Source of the DNA: an uncultured Flavobacteriaceae bacterium
GTDB taxonomy: Bacteria > Bacteroidota > Bacteroidia > Flavobacteriales > Flavobacteriaceae
Direction: 5' to 3'
DNA length: 64,000 nt
Assembly (NCBI GenBank): GCA_905182835.1
Contig: CAJJDI010000014.1
Coordinates: forward strand, 38,720 to 102,719
Of the stretch, positions 53,187 through 61,775 are shown in pieces. Numbering within the stretch: position 1 is the first letter of the stretch; each line of letters opens with the position of its first letter. Below the pieces are notes generated by a model, which was not told the DNA's origin, did not search any database, and was given only the letters and a program-made list of their open reading frames with translations. The translations under genes were made by a program, and so were the position numbers.

Positions 53187-54917
53187 ATGAAAAATTCAGT
53201 CTTATCAGTATTAGGTATAATTTTATTAGTGACGGCAATTGTTATTAAATTTTCAGAAAATTCAGAAAAAGAACTACAAAAAATAATAACCAACTACCAA
53301 GAGCATGAGGCATATGATAGTAAAGAATATCCTCTGGGGTTATTTACTAAAGATCATTATGAAAGTGAAGCTAAATTTGCACAAGACTTATTAAACCAAT
53401 TGGCAGACCTTGATACTAATGCCTTGAGTGAAAATGATTTGATTTCTTATAAATTATTGAAATTTGAATTGAACGACATTATAGATTACTTTAATTTTGA
53501 GAGATTTTTAAACCCCTTACTTTCCGATTCGGGATTTCATAGTAGTTTAAATTATATGGTAAGACCATTAGGGAGTTATAGTAAGGTTAAAGAATACTTA
53601 AATAAATTAAATTCTCTTCCAGAATTTGTAGATCAAAATCTAACTAATATTAGAATTGGATTAGAAAAAGGGGTATCACAGCCTCTAGTTATTTTTGATG
53701 GGTATGAGTCAACATACAATGACCATATTACAATAAACCATCTAGATAATTATTTTTATTCCCCTTTTAAAAATCTACCTAATGACATTTCTGATATTCA
53801 AGAAGACTCAATTAATAGGGTTGCTAAACTTGCAATTGAGCAAGTTGTCGTGCCTCAATTCAAAAGGATTAAAGAATTTTTTGAAACTGAATATTATCCA
53901 AAAACTAGAACTGATATAGGTGTTTCAAGTACTCCAAATGGGAATGAATATTATCAAAATAGAATTAATTATTATACAACAAGTAAAGAGTATTCTGCAG
54001 AAAAAATACATGAAATAGGATTGGGTGAAGTTGCTAGAATAAAAAAAGAAATGGAAAAAATCATTGAGGATTTAAATTTTCAAGGTTCATTTGAAGATTT
54101 CTTTAATTTCTTAAGAACAGATGATCAATTTTATGCAAAAACTCCAAAAGAATTATTGATGTTTGCAAGAGACATTGCTAAAAGAGCAGATGAGCAATTA
54201 CCTAGATTTTTTAAAACTTTACCAAGAAAACCATATGGAGTGGCTCCTGTTCCGGATGCAATCGCTCCTAAATATACTGGCGGTAGGTATGTTGGAACCT
54301 CAAAAAACAGTACCGATCCAGGGTATTACTGGGTTAACACTTATGATTTAAAGAGTAGAACATTGTACACTATTCCTGCATTAACTGTTCATGAAGCTGT
54401 CCCTGGACATCATCTTCAAGGAGCATTAAATAATGAATTAGGTAATAGAATCCCAAGCTTTAGAAAAAACTTATATTTATCAGCTTACGGAGAAGGCTGG
54501 GGGCTTTACACTGAATATTTAGCTGAAGAAATGGGTATCTATACAACTCCATATGAGCATTTTGGAAAGCTTACATATGAAATGTGGAGAGCATGTAGAT
54601 TGGTTGTTGATACAGGAATTCATGCATTTGACTGGTCTAAACAAATGGTTTTAGATTATATGTCGTCAAATACAGCACTTTCTTTGCATGAAATTAATAC
54701 AGAAACAGACAGATATATATCCTGGCCTGGACAAGCGCTTTCGTATAAAATTGGAGAACTGAAGATTAGAGAATTAAGATCTATTGCTGAAAAGGAGTTG
54801 GGTTCTGATTTTGATATTCGCGATTTTCATGAAATAATTTTATCTGAAGGGACTGTTACTTTAGCTATATTAGAATCTAGAGTTTTAAACTATATTGAGA
54901 AAGCTAACAATGAGTAG
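53187..54917 (+). CDS. DUF885 family metallopeptidase-like protein
   Basis: A 576-residue protein with an N-terminal hydrophobic segment (3-22) serving as a signal or anchor, so it acts outside the cytoplasm. The zinc-type motif is HEAVPGHHLQGAL, followed by the conserved AYGEGWGLYTEYLAEEMG. DUF885 proteins are related to carboxypeptidase-like zinc peptidases, but few have a known substrate. It sits inside the hydroxyproline operon, with no gap upstream and an 8-base overlap downstream, which suggests it frees hydroxyproline from peptides. That function is inferred. Confidence 0.85.
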   Translation: MKNSVLSVLGIILLVTAIVIKFSENSEKELQKIITNYQEHEAYDSKEYPLGLFTKDHYESEAKFAQDLLNQLADLDTNALSENDLISYKLLKFELNDIIDYFNFERFLNPLLSDSGFHSSLNYMVRPLGSYSKVKEYLNKLNSLPEFVDQNLTNIRIGLEKGVSQPLVIFDGYESTYNDHITINHLDNYFYSPFKNLPNDISDIQEDSINRVAKLAIEQVVVPQFKRIKEFFETEYYPKTRTDIGVSSTPNGNEYYQNRINYYTTSKEYSAEKIHEIGLGEVARIKKEMEKIIEDLNFQGSFEDFFNFLRTDDQFYAKTPKELLMFARDIAKRADEQLPRFFKTLPRKPYGVAPVPDAIAPKYTGGRYVGTSKNSTDPGYYWVNTYDLKSRTLYTIPALTVHEAVPGHHLQGALNNELGNRIPSFRKNLYLSAYGEGWGLYTEYLAEEMGIYTTPYEHFGKLTYEMWRACRLVVDTGIHAFDWSKQMVLDYMSSNTALSLHEINTETDRYISWPGQALSYKIGELKIRELRSIAEKELGSDFDIRDFHEIILSEGTVTLAILESRVLNYIEKANNE

Positions 54918-55917
54918 ATCAGTTTTTACATGTATTGATGCTCACACTTGTGGTAACCCAGTTAGATTAATTGTAGAAGGAGCTCCTGTTCTTCAAGGTG
55001 TTGATATGAGCGAAAAACGCCAGTTTTTTTTAAACAAATATGACTGGATAAGAAGAGGTTTAATGTTTGAGCCTAGAGGTCATGATATGATGAGCGGAGC
55101 GATTATATTCCCCCCTCATGACAAACAAAATGATTTTAGCATACTGTATATTGAAACGTCAGGATGTTTACCAATGTGTGGGCATGGAACAATAGGTGCT
55201 GTTACAATTGCTATAGAAGAAAAAATAGTCATTCCAAAAAATACAGGAAAACTAAATATAGAAACACCCGCTGGTTTAATCAAGGTTAAATATGAATTAG
55301 ATGGAGATAAAGTCAAATCAGTAGAATTAATAAATGTTGAAAGTTTTTTAGCAGTAGAGAATTATTCAATTTACTCTGAAAATTTAGGAGAAATCAATTT
55401 TGATGTGTCTTATGGGGGTAATTATTATGCAATTATCGAGCCTCAAAAAAACTTTACTGGTATTGAAAATTATACAGCCGGAGATATTATTAGATTTTCA
55501 CAAGAAATAAGACAAAAAATCAATATTAAGTACCCTGGTATTTTCATACACCCTCAGGATTCTACAATTTGTGGAGTGAGTCATCTTTTATGGACAGGTG
55601 ATACGATAGATAAAAATTCTAGTTCTAGAAATGCGGTTTTCTATGGGGATAAAGCTATTGATAGATCTCCTTGTGGTACTGGGACTTCTGCTAGAATGGC
55701 TCAGTTGTTTCATAAGGGTAAATTAAAAATTGGAGAAGAATTCATTCATGAGAGTTATATTGGCTCTAAATTTATAGGTAAAATTGCAAGTGTATCTAGA
55801 GTGGGAGATTTTAAAGCTATCGTTCCATCTGTTAAAGGTTGGGCAAAGGTGTATGGTTATAATAAAATAGTTATAGATCAAGATGACCCATATGCTCACG
55901 GTTTTCAAGTAATATAA
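54910..55917 (+). CDS. 4-hydroxyproline epimerase (proline racemase family)
   Basis: A 335-residue proline racemase family enzyme. Both catalytic cysteines are present: Cys90 in GCLPMCGHGTIG and Cys255 in RSPCGTGTSARMA. This pair marks racemases and epimerases, whereas trans-3-hydroxyproline dehydratases have Thr at one position. With its neighbours it most likely epimerises trans-4-hydroxy-L-proline to cis-4-hydroxy-D-proline. I chose the ATG at 54910 over an upstream TTG at 54895; the frame overlaps the DUF885 end by 8 bases. Confidence 0.92.
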   Translation: MSRSVFTCIDAHTCGNPVRLIVEGAPVLQGVDMSEKRQFFLNKYDWIRRGLMFEPRGHDMMSGAIIFPPHDKQNDFSILYIETSGCLPMCGHGTIGAVTIAIEEKIVIPKNTGKLNIETPAGLIKVKYELDGDKVKSVELINVESFLAVENYSIYSENLGEINFDVSYGGNYYAIIEPQKNFTGIENYTAGDIIRFSQEIRQKINIKYPGIFIHPQDSTICGVSHLLWTGDTIDKNSSSRNAVFYGDKAIDRSPCGTGTSARMAQLFHKGKLKIGEEFIHESYIGSKFIGKIASVSRVGDFKAIVPSVKGWAKVYGYNKIVIDQDDPYAHGFQVI

Positions 55918-55918
55918 T

Positions 55919-57166
55919 ATGGCTAAAGAAGTAGTAATAATCGGGGGAGGAATTATAGGGTTGTGTTCGGCATACTATATGCTTGAAAAGGGTCATAAAG
56001 TTACAATTCTAGATAAATCAGACATGACAAGTGGAACTTCATATATCAATTCAGGATATTTATCTCCAAGTCATTTAATACCATTATCATCACCTGGCGC
56101 TGTAAAGAATGGTTTAAAGTGGATGTTAAACCCATCTAGCCCATTATATATTAAGCCAAGATTAAACCTTGATTTATATAAATGGTTGTTTGCATTTGCA
56201 AAATCCTCAACTACAAAACATGTAAATAAATCAATCCCGCTTATTAAGGAGGTTACAGTGTTTAGTCAAAAGCTATATGATGAGATTAAGCAGAAAGATA
56301 ATTTTAATTTTCATTATGAAAAAAAAGGATTATTGATACTGTGTAAAACTCAAGAATATCTTGATGAAGAAAGTAAAGTGGTTGACATTGCGAAAGAGAA
56401 CGGTTTAATTGCAAAAATGATTACTAAAGAGGATTTGAAAATTTTCGAACCTAATATTGAAATTGATGCTATTGGAGCTTCATATTATAATTGTGATTCC
56501 CATACTACTCCATATGAATTTATGTGTAATATGAAAAATTATTTAATTAAAAATGGAGTCAAATTAATTAAAAATACAGAAGTAACAGATGTAAATATAA
56601 AAGATGCTATTATAAAGAACCTTGTTTCAAATGACAAGAAAATTTATGCAGATCAGTTTGTGTTGTCAGCAGGATCATGGTCTAGTCTGTTGAGTAAAAG
56701 GTTAGGGGTAAAGCTTTTGTTACAACCAGGAAAAGGATATAGTCTTAATGTGAATCGAACAACAAACATTTCAATTCCTGCAATACTAGCAGAAGCAAAA
56801 GTAGCTATTACCCCAATGAATGGTTTTACTAGATTCGCAGGAACAATGGAAATCTCAGGTATAAATCATAAAATTAATAAATCTAGAGTAAGAGCAATCA
56901 CTCAAGCGTCAAAAAAATACTATCCACAGTTAGATTTTACAAATGATGAAATTGATAATGTAAAATGTGGTTTAAGACCTGTAACTCCTGATGGACTACC
57001 TTATATAGGAAGGTCTAGTAAATGTAAAAATTTAATTTTTGCTACTGGACATGCTATGATGGGATGGGGAATGGGTACGGCTACTGGGTTGGCTGTTTCT
57101 GAAATATTAGACAATATAAATCCGTCAATAAATATTGAAAACTATAGCCCTGATAGAAAATTTTAA
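55919..57166 (+). CDS. FAD-dependent D-amino acid dehydrogenase, probable D-hydroxyproline dehydrogenase
   Basis: A 415-residue DadA-like flavoprotein. The FAD-binding VVIIGGGIIGLCSAYYMLEKG is at about 5-25 (split here by the reader's limit on length), and the C-terminal GLRPVTPDGLPYIG and GHAMMGWGMGTATG match the family. In this operon it would oxidise cis-4-hydroxy-D-proline to 1-pyrroline-4-hydroxy-2-carboxylate, the substrate of the first gene. It begins one base after the epimerase and is the last gene of the operon. Confidence 0.9.
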   Translation: MAKEVVIIGGGIIGLCSAYYMLEKGHKVTILDKSDMTSGTSYINSGYLSPSHLIPLSSPGAVKNGLKWMLNPSSPLYIKPRLNLDLYKWLFAFAKSSTTKHVNKSIPLIKEVTVFSQKLYDEIKQKDNFNFHYEKKGLLILCKTQEYLDEESKVVDIAKENGLIAKMITKEDLKIFEPNIEIDAIGASYYNCDSHTTPYEFMCNMKNYLIKNGVKLIKNTEVTDVNIKDAIIKNLVSNDKKIYADQFVLSAGSWSSLLSKRLGVKLLLQPGKGYSLNVNRTTNISIPAILAEAKVAITPMNGFTRFAGTMEISGINHKINKSRVRAITQASKKYYPQLDFTNDEIDNVKCGLRPVTPDGLPYIGRSSKCKNLIFATGHAMMGWGMGTATGLAVSEILDNINPSINIENYSPDRKF

Positions 57167-57215
57167 CTAGTATTTAGTTAACTAAATTTAAAAGTAATTG
57201 TTATTCTAGGCTTAT

Positions 57216-58619
57216 TTACTTTGATTTATTTTCTTGCCATAAATCAAAGTAGTGTTTGTAAAATAATGGGATAGTTTCAATTCCTTTAAAAAAGTTAAAT
57301 AACCCAAAATGTTCATTTGGTGAATGAATAGCATCGGAATCAAGTCCAAATCCCATTAGTACAGACTTACTGTTAAGTACTTTTTCGAAAAGAGGAACAA
57401 TTGGGATGCTACCACCACTTCTTTGAGCTATTGGCTTAGATCCAAATGCTTCCAAATAAGCTCTTTCTGCTGCTAAGTACTCAATACTATCTGTTTTTGT
57501 AACATAACCTTCACCTCCGTGATGAGGGGTTACCTTAACTTTAACTCCTTTCGGCGCAATCTTTTTAAAGTGATCGTTAAATAAATTTGTAATATTTTCA
57601 GATTTTTGATTAGGTACAAGTCTCATAGATATTTTGGCAAATGCTTTACTAGGAATGACTGTTTTAGCACCTTCACCAGTGTACCCTCCCCATATACCAT
57701 TTACGTCTAATGTAGGTCTATATGAGTTTCTTTCATTTGTGACGTATCCAGCTTCCCCATAAGTGCTATCTATTCCTATTTCAGACTGATAATTATCTTT
57801 AGAAAAAGGAATTTTAGAAACTTCTATTCTTTCCTCTTCTGTCATTTCTGATACTTTATCATAAAAACCTGGTATAGTAATTTTGCTATTTTCATCATGA
57901 AGAGAAGAAATCATTTTTGATAAAATATTTATTGGATTTGCTACTGTTCCGCCATACAATCCTGAGTGTAGGTCACGATCAGGTCCGGTAACTTCAACTT
58001 CAACATAACTCAATCCTCTTAATCCAGTTGTTATTGAAGGAATGTCGTTTGCTATCATCCCTGTGTCTGAAATCAAAATAACATCATTAGCGAGTTTGTT
58101 TTTATTTTCAATTAAAAATTTTTCTAGATTCAAACTCCCAACTTCTTCTTCACCTTCAATCATGAATTTAATATTACATTTTAATTTATCAAACTCCTTC
58201 ATAAACTCAAAAGCCTTTAAATGCATGAACATTTGTCCTTTATCATCACATGCGCCTCTGGCATATATAGCTCCATTTGGATGGTTTTTTGTTTTTTTAA
58301 TAATAGGATCAAAAGGTGGGTTATCCCATAGCTCTATTGGATCAGCTGGTTGAACATCATAATGTCCATAGACTAAAATAGTTGGAGCATTTTCACTAAT
58401 TATTTTCTCTGCGTATACTATTGGATGACCTGCAGTTTCTATTATTTCAATATTATCACAACCTATTTCTTTGAAATTGTTTTTTAAAAAAATTGCAGCA
58501 TCTTTAACCTCATTTTTGTAGTTACTATCAGCACTCACTGATTTTATTTTTAACAAATCAAATAATTCGTTTAGAATTCTATCATTGTTGTTTTCTATAA
58601 ATTGTTTTATTTCTTTCAT
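57216..58619 (-). CDS. M20 family dipeptidase
   Basis: A 467-residue zinc dipeptidase of the M20 carnosinase-like type. Metal ligands lie in VYGHYDVQPADP, ACDDKGQMF and EGEEEVGS, and the dimerisation-domain segment DLHSGLYGGTVANP is also present. I place the start at the ATG at 58619 (MKEIKQF), since the longer frame adds only MYFYS. It converges on the hydroxyproline operon and might hydrolyse the dipeptides feeding it, but broad dipeptidase activity is equally likely. Confidence 0.92.
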   Translation of the reverse strand: MKEIKQFIENNNDRILNELFDLLKIKSVSADSNYKNEVKDAAIFLKNNFKEIGCDNIEIIETAGHPIVYAEKIISENAPTILVYGHYDVQPADPIELWDNPPFDPIIKKTKNHPNGAIYARGACDDKGQMFMHLKAFEFMKEFDKLKCNIKFMIEGEEEVGSLNLEKFLIENKNKLANDVILISDTGMIANDIPSITTGLRGLSYVEVEVTGPDRDLHSGLYGGTVANPINILSKMISSLHDENSKITIPGFYDKVSEMTEEERIEVSKIPFSKDNYQSEIGIDSTYGEAGYVTNERNSYRPTLDVNGIWGGYTGEGAKTVIPSKAFAKISMRLVPNQKSENITNLFNDHFKKIAPKGVKVKVTPHHGGEGYVTKTDSIEYLAAERAYLEAFGSKPIAQRSGGSIPIVPLFEKVLNSKSVLMGFGLDSDAIHSPNEHFGLFNFFKGIETIPLFYKHYFDLWQENKSK

Positions 58620-58686
58620 ACTGTAAAAATACAAAACATGACAAACTTTTTTATTTAAGAAACATCTTAATTTTCAAACTATTGTT

Positions 58687-58694
58687 TATATTTG
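58687..58694 (+). promoter_or_regulatory. Candidate -7 promoter element for tRNA-Leu
   Basis: TATATTTG, followed by C, matches TAnnTTTG and lies 10 bases before the mature tRNA 5' end. No TTTG -33 element is clear. Confidence 0.5.
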
Positions 58695-58704
58695 CATCCA
58701 ATTT

Positions 58705-58786
58705 GCGGGCGTGGTGGAATTGGTAGACACGCTAGACTTAGGATCTAGTGCCGAAAGGTGTGAGAGTTCGAGTCTCTCCGCCCGCA
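58705..58786 (+). tRNA. tRNA-Leu (anticodon TAG)
   Basis: An 82-base class II tRNA. The acceptor stem GCGGGCG (58705-58711) pairs with CGCCCGC (58779-58785), with A as discriminator. The anticodon arm CTAGA-CTTAGGA-TCTAG gives TAG, and a variable arm follows (TGCCGAAAGGTGT). The T-loop is GTTCGAG. CCA is not encoded. Confidence 0.96.
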
Positions 58787-58819
58787 CTTTTTTCTCCATT
58801 AAAATCTAAGCCTTCAAAA

Positions 58820-59689
58820 ATGAATACTGTTAAAGATCTACTTGAAGTATTACTCTTAGAAAAAAAAGATAACTTTTTTATAGGTAAAAGTGAAACTGTT
58901 GGTAGTTTAAATGTTTTTGGAGGTCAGGTTCTAGCTCAATCTTTAAACGCTGCATACAGAACTATCCATAATAATAGAATATTGCATTCTCTTCATTCCT
59001 ATTTTTTAGAGCCAGGTGATCTCAAAATACCAATCAAATATCAAGTTAATGATACAAGAGACGGAGGTAGTTTTTCCACAAGAAGGGTTACTGCTATTCA
59101 GGGAGATAAAACTATTTTTATTTTAGCTGCATCATTCCATAAAAAAGAATTTGGTTTTGAGCATTTTCGTAAATTAGAAAGAGAGGTTTTGCCACCTGAA
59201 AAACTAACTAGTTGGAGTCAAATGGCAAATAAATTTGGCAAGTTTATTCCGTTCAAATTAAAAAGTTTCTTAAGTGTCAAAAGGCCTATTGAGTTTAGAC
59301 CTACTTTTATTCCAAACTTATCCACCAACCAGGAACTTCCGCCTAAAATGGATGTTTGGTTTAAATTAAAGGGTGATATTCCAGACCTATCTATTGGAAT
59401 AAAACATCAAATACTAACTTATATTTCAGATTACAGTGTTTTATGGTCTTCAGTTCTTCCACATATAAATAAAGTTAATTTTTCTGATATTCAAATGGCA
59501 AGTTTAGACCATGCTATGTGGTTTTATAGAGATTTTGATTTTACAGATTGGCTTCTTTACACTATTGAAAGCCCTAATTCTGCAAATGCGAGAGGGATTG
59601 CACAGGGTCATATATACACTAGAAATGGTATTTTAATTGCATCTGTCGTACAAGAAGGTTTAGTTAGACCGATAATTAGAAAAAAATAA
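58820..59689 (+). CDS. tesB: Acyl-CoA thioesterase II (TesB type)
   Basis: A 289-residue double-hotdog thioesterase that hydrolyses acyl-CoA. The N-terminal hotdog has GGQVLAQSLNAAYRTI and DGGSFSTRRVTAIQG. The C-terminal hotdog has ASLDHAMWFYRDFDFTDWLL (the catalytic Asp region) and the final GHIYTRNGILIASVVQEGL. I place the start at the ATG at 58820; a longer frame would run into the tRNA-Leu gene. It begins 33 bases after the tRNA and may be read from the same promoter. Confidence 0.93.
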   Translation: MNTVKDLLEVLLLEKKDNFFIGKSETVGSLNVFGGQVLAQSLNAAYRTIHNNRILHSLHSYFLEPGDLKIPIKYQVNDTRDGGSFSTRRVTAIQGDKTIFILAASFHKKEFGFEHFRKLEREVLPPEKLTSWSQMANKFGKFIPFKLKSFLSVKRPIEFRPTFIPNLSTNQELPPKMDVWFKLKGDIPDLSIGIKHQILTYISDYSVLWSSVLPHINKVNFSDIQMASLDHAMWFYRDFDFTDWLLYTIESPNSANARGIAQGHIYTRNGILIASVVQEGLVRPIIRKK

Positions 59690-59699
59690 TTTTAACTAC

Positions 59700-59707
59700 T
59701 ATATTTG
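59700..59707 (+). promoter_or_regulatory. Candidate -7 promoter element for the mevalonate genes
   Basis: TATATTTG, followed by C, matches TAnnTTTG and lies 14 bases before the diphosphomevalonate decarboxylase ATG. It would give a very short leader. No -33 TTTG is clear. Confidence 0.45.
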
Positions 59708-59721
59708 CATTAATTCGTTAG

Positions 59722-60804
59722 ATGAAAAAAGAAGATTTTATTTTTACACATAATTATGATTCATCCTTAGAAGGTTGTTATCGTTGGGAATCGCCTAGTA
59801 ATATAGCGCTAGTAAAGTACTGGGGTAAAAGTGAAGATCAAATTCCTAAAAACTCATCAATAAGCTTTACTTTAAAGAATTGTTTAACTAACACAAAACT
59901 AGAGTTTGTAAAGAAAAAATTAAAGTCTCAATTATTCGATTTTGATATTTTTTTTGATGGTAAACTTAAATTAGAATTTAAGCCTAAAGTCCATGTTTTT
60001 TTGGAAAGAATAAAAAAATACTGTCCCTATATATTAGAATATAAATTCACAATTAACACTACTAATACTTTCCCTCACAGTAGCGGAATTGCTTCATCGG
60101 CAAGTGGCGTGAGTGCATTAGCATTATGTATAATGTCAATTGAAAAAAGTATTGGTCCAAGTATTTCAGAAGAATTTTTTTACAAAAAAGCATCTTTTTT
60201 AGCCAGACTAGGTTCTGGAAGCGCGTGCAGAAGCGTGAAAGGAAGTGTTAATTTGTGGGGTGCTCATAAATCTTTTAAAACTAGTTCTGACTTATTTTCT
60301 ATTGATTCTCCTTTCAAAGTTAACGATGTGTTTATGTCATATCATGATGCTGTATTATTAGTAGATAAAGGAGTTAAAACAGTTTCAAGTACAGCTGGTC
60401 ATGAGTTGATGAATGATCATTTATTTGGTAAAAAAAGATTTCAAACAGCTCAAGATAATATTGAAGAATTATCAATAATTTTAAAAAACGGAAATCTTGA
60501 TGATTTTGTGAGGCTAGTAGAAAAAGAAGCTTTAATGCTGCATGGTTTAATGATGACTAGTGATCCATCATATATTCTTTTAAAACCAAAGACATTACAA
60601 ATAATTGAAGCTATACGTGAATTTAGATTGATAACTAAAATTCCTGTTTGCTTTACTTTAGATGCTGGAGCAAATGTACATGTTCTGTTTCCTGATAAAA
60701 ATTCAGTAGAGGTTTATAATTTTATAGATAGTAGTCTAAAACTTTATTGTGAAAACAATTCGTATATAAAAGATTGTGTTGGTTATGGCGCTAAACAATT
60801 GTAA
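59722..60804 (+). CDS. mvaD: Diphosphomevalonate decarboxylase
   Basis: A 360-residue GHMP-superfamily enzyme that converts mevalonate diphosphate to isopentenyl diphosphate, the end of the mevalonate pathway. PSNIALVKYWGK at about 25-36 is the family signature. FPHSSGIASSASGVSALAL is the phosphate-binding loop, and ARLGSGSACRSVKGSVNLWG is the C-terminal signature containing the catalytic region. It is followed after 19 bases by mevalonate kinase. Confidence 0.94.
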   Translation: MKKEDFIFTHNYDSSLEGCYRWESPSNIALVKYWGKSEDQIPKNSSISFTLKNCLTNTKLEFVKKKLKSQLFDFDIFFDGKLKLEFKPKVHVFLERIKKYCPYILEYKFTINTTNTFPHSSGIASSASGVSALALCIMSIEKSIGPSISEEFFYKKASFLARLGSGSACRSVKGSVNLWGAHKSFKTSSDLFSIDSPFKVNDVFMSYHDAVLLVDKGVKTVSSTAGHELMNDHLFGKKRFQTAQDNIEELSIILKNGNLDDFVRLVEKEALMLHGLMMTSDPSYILLKPKTLQIIEAIREFRLITKIPVCFTLDAGANVHVLFPDKNSVEVYNFIDSSLKLYCENNSYIKDCVGYGAKQL

Positions 60805-60823
60805 ATTTGTTTAAAATTAAACT

Positions 60824-61753
60824 ATGAAGGGCCCGTTGTTTTATTCTAAAATATTATTGTTTGGTGAATACGGAATAATAAAAGATTCAAAAGGCTTATC
60901 TATCCCCTATAATTTTTATAATGGAGCTCTTAAGATTACAGATACAAATACTGAGGTTGCAAAGGACTCGAATGCTAAATTATTTAAATTTTACAATTAT
61001 TTAAAAAATTTAAATAGTCCAATCGTTAATTTTAATTTAGACAAGTTTCATAATGATCTGCAATTAGGAATGCATTTTGATTCCTCTATTCCAGAGGGCT
61101 ATGGTGTTGGTAGTAGTGGAGCATTAGTAGCTGCTATTTATGATTATTATGCAAATGATAAAATCACTGTCTTAGAGAATCTTACTAGAGAAAAATTATT
61201 AAAATTAAAAGATATTTTTTCTAACATGGAATCTTTTTTTCATGGTAAATCTTCTGGTTTAGACCCTTTAAATAGTTATTTAAGTATTCCAATTCTAATA
61301 AACTCAAAGAAAGATATAAAAGTAACTGGAATACCTTCTCAACAGAGAGTGGGAGAAGGGGCTGTTTTTTTATTAGACAGTGGAGAAGTAAGTACAACAG
61401 CTCCAATGATTAATATTTTTATGGAAAAGATGAAGAAAGATGGTTTCAGAAAAATGTTAAATGAAAAATTTATTAAATATACAAATAAGTGTGTTGAGGA
61501 TTTTTTAAATGGAGACTTGGGTTCTCTTTTTCAAAATACTAAAAACTTATCAAAAATTGTTTTTGATAATTTTAAACCAATGATACCTAACAAATACCAT
61601 TCTTTATGGAAAAAAGGAATTGAAAATGATTCCTACTTTCTGAAACTGTGTGGTTCTGGTGGTGGAGGTTATATCTTAGGTTTTGCTAAAGATATTGAGA
61701 AAGCAAAAAAAGAATTGATTGGTCACAAAATTGAAGTTGTATACCATTTCTAG
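60824..61753 (+). CDS. Mevalonate kinase-like GHMP kinase
   Basis: A 309-residue GHMP kinase. KILLFGEYGIIKDSKGL at about 7-23 is the N-terminal signature, PEGYGVGSSGALVAAIYDYY is the ATP-binding loop, HGKSSGLDPLNSY carries the catalytic Asp region, and CGSGGGGYILGF is motif 3. Placement between mvaD and a UbiA gene supports mevalonate kinase. Phosphomevalonate kinase, also GHMP, is the main alternative, and no other candidate for it is in the window. Confidence 0.85.
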   Translation: MKGPLFYSKILLFGEYGIIKDSKGLSIPYNFYNGALKITDTNTEVAKDSNAKLFKFYNYLKNLNSPIVNFNLDKFHNDLQLGMHFDSSIPEGYGVGSSGALVAAIYDYYANDKITVLENLTREKLLKLKDIFSNMESFFHGKSSGLDPLNSYLSIPILINSKKDIKVTGIPSQQRVGEGAVFLLDSGEVSTTAPMINIFMEKMKKDGFRKMLNEKFIKYTNKCVEDFLNGDLGSLFQNTKNLSKIVFDNFKPMIPNKYHSLWKKGIENDSYFLKLCGSGGGGYILGFAKDIEKAKKELIGHKIEVVYHF

Positions 61754-61775
61754 AGATTAACTCTAACAATATATC

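Noticed and set aside
57172..57187. 16-base palindrome ATTTAGTTAACTAAAT between convergent genes
   Set aside because: It has no loop or T-run and consists of common AT-rich words; it may help termination but the evidence is weak.
58748..58819. Upstream extension of the thioesterase frame
   Set aside because: The extension translates the 3' half of tRNA-Leu; the family N-terminus starts at the ATG at 58820.
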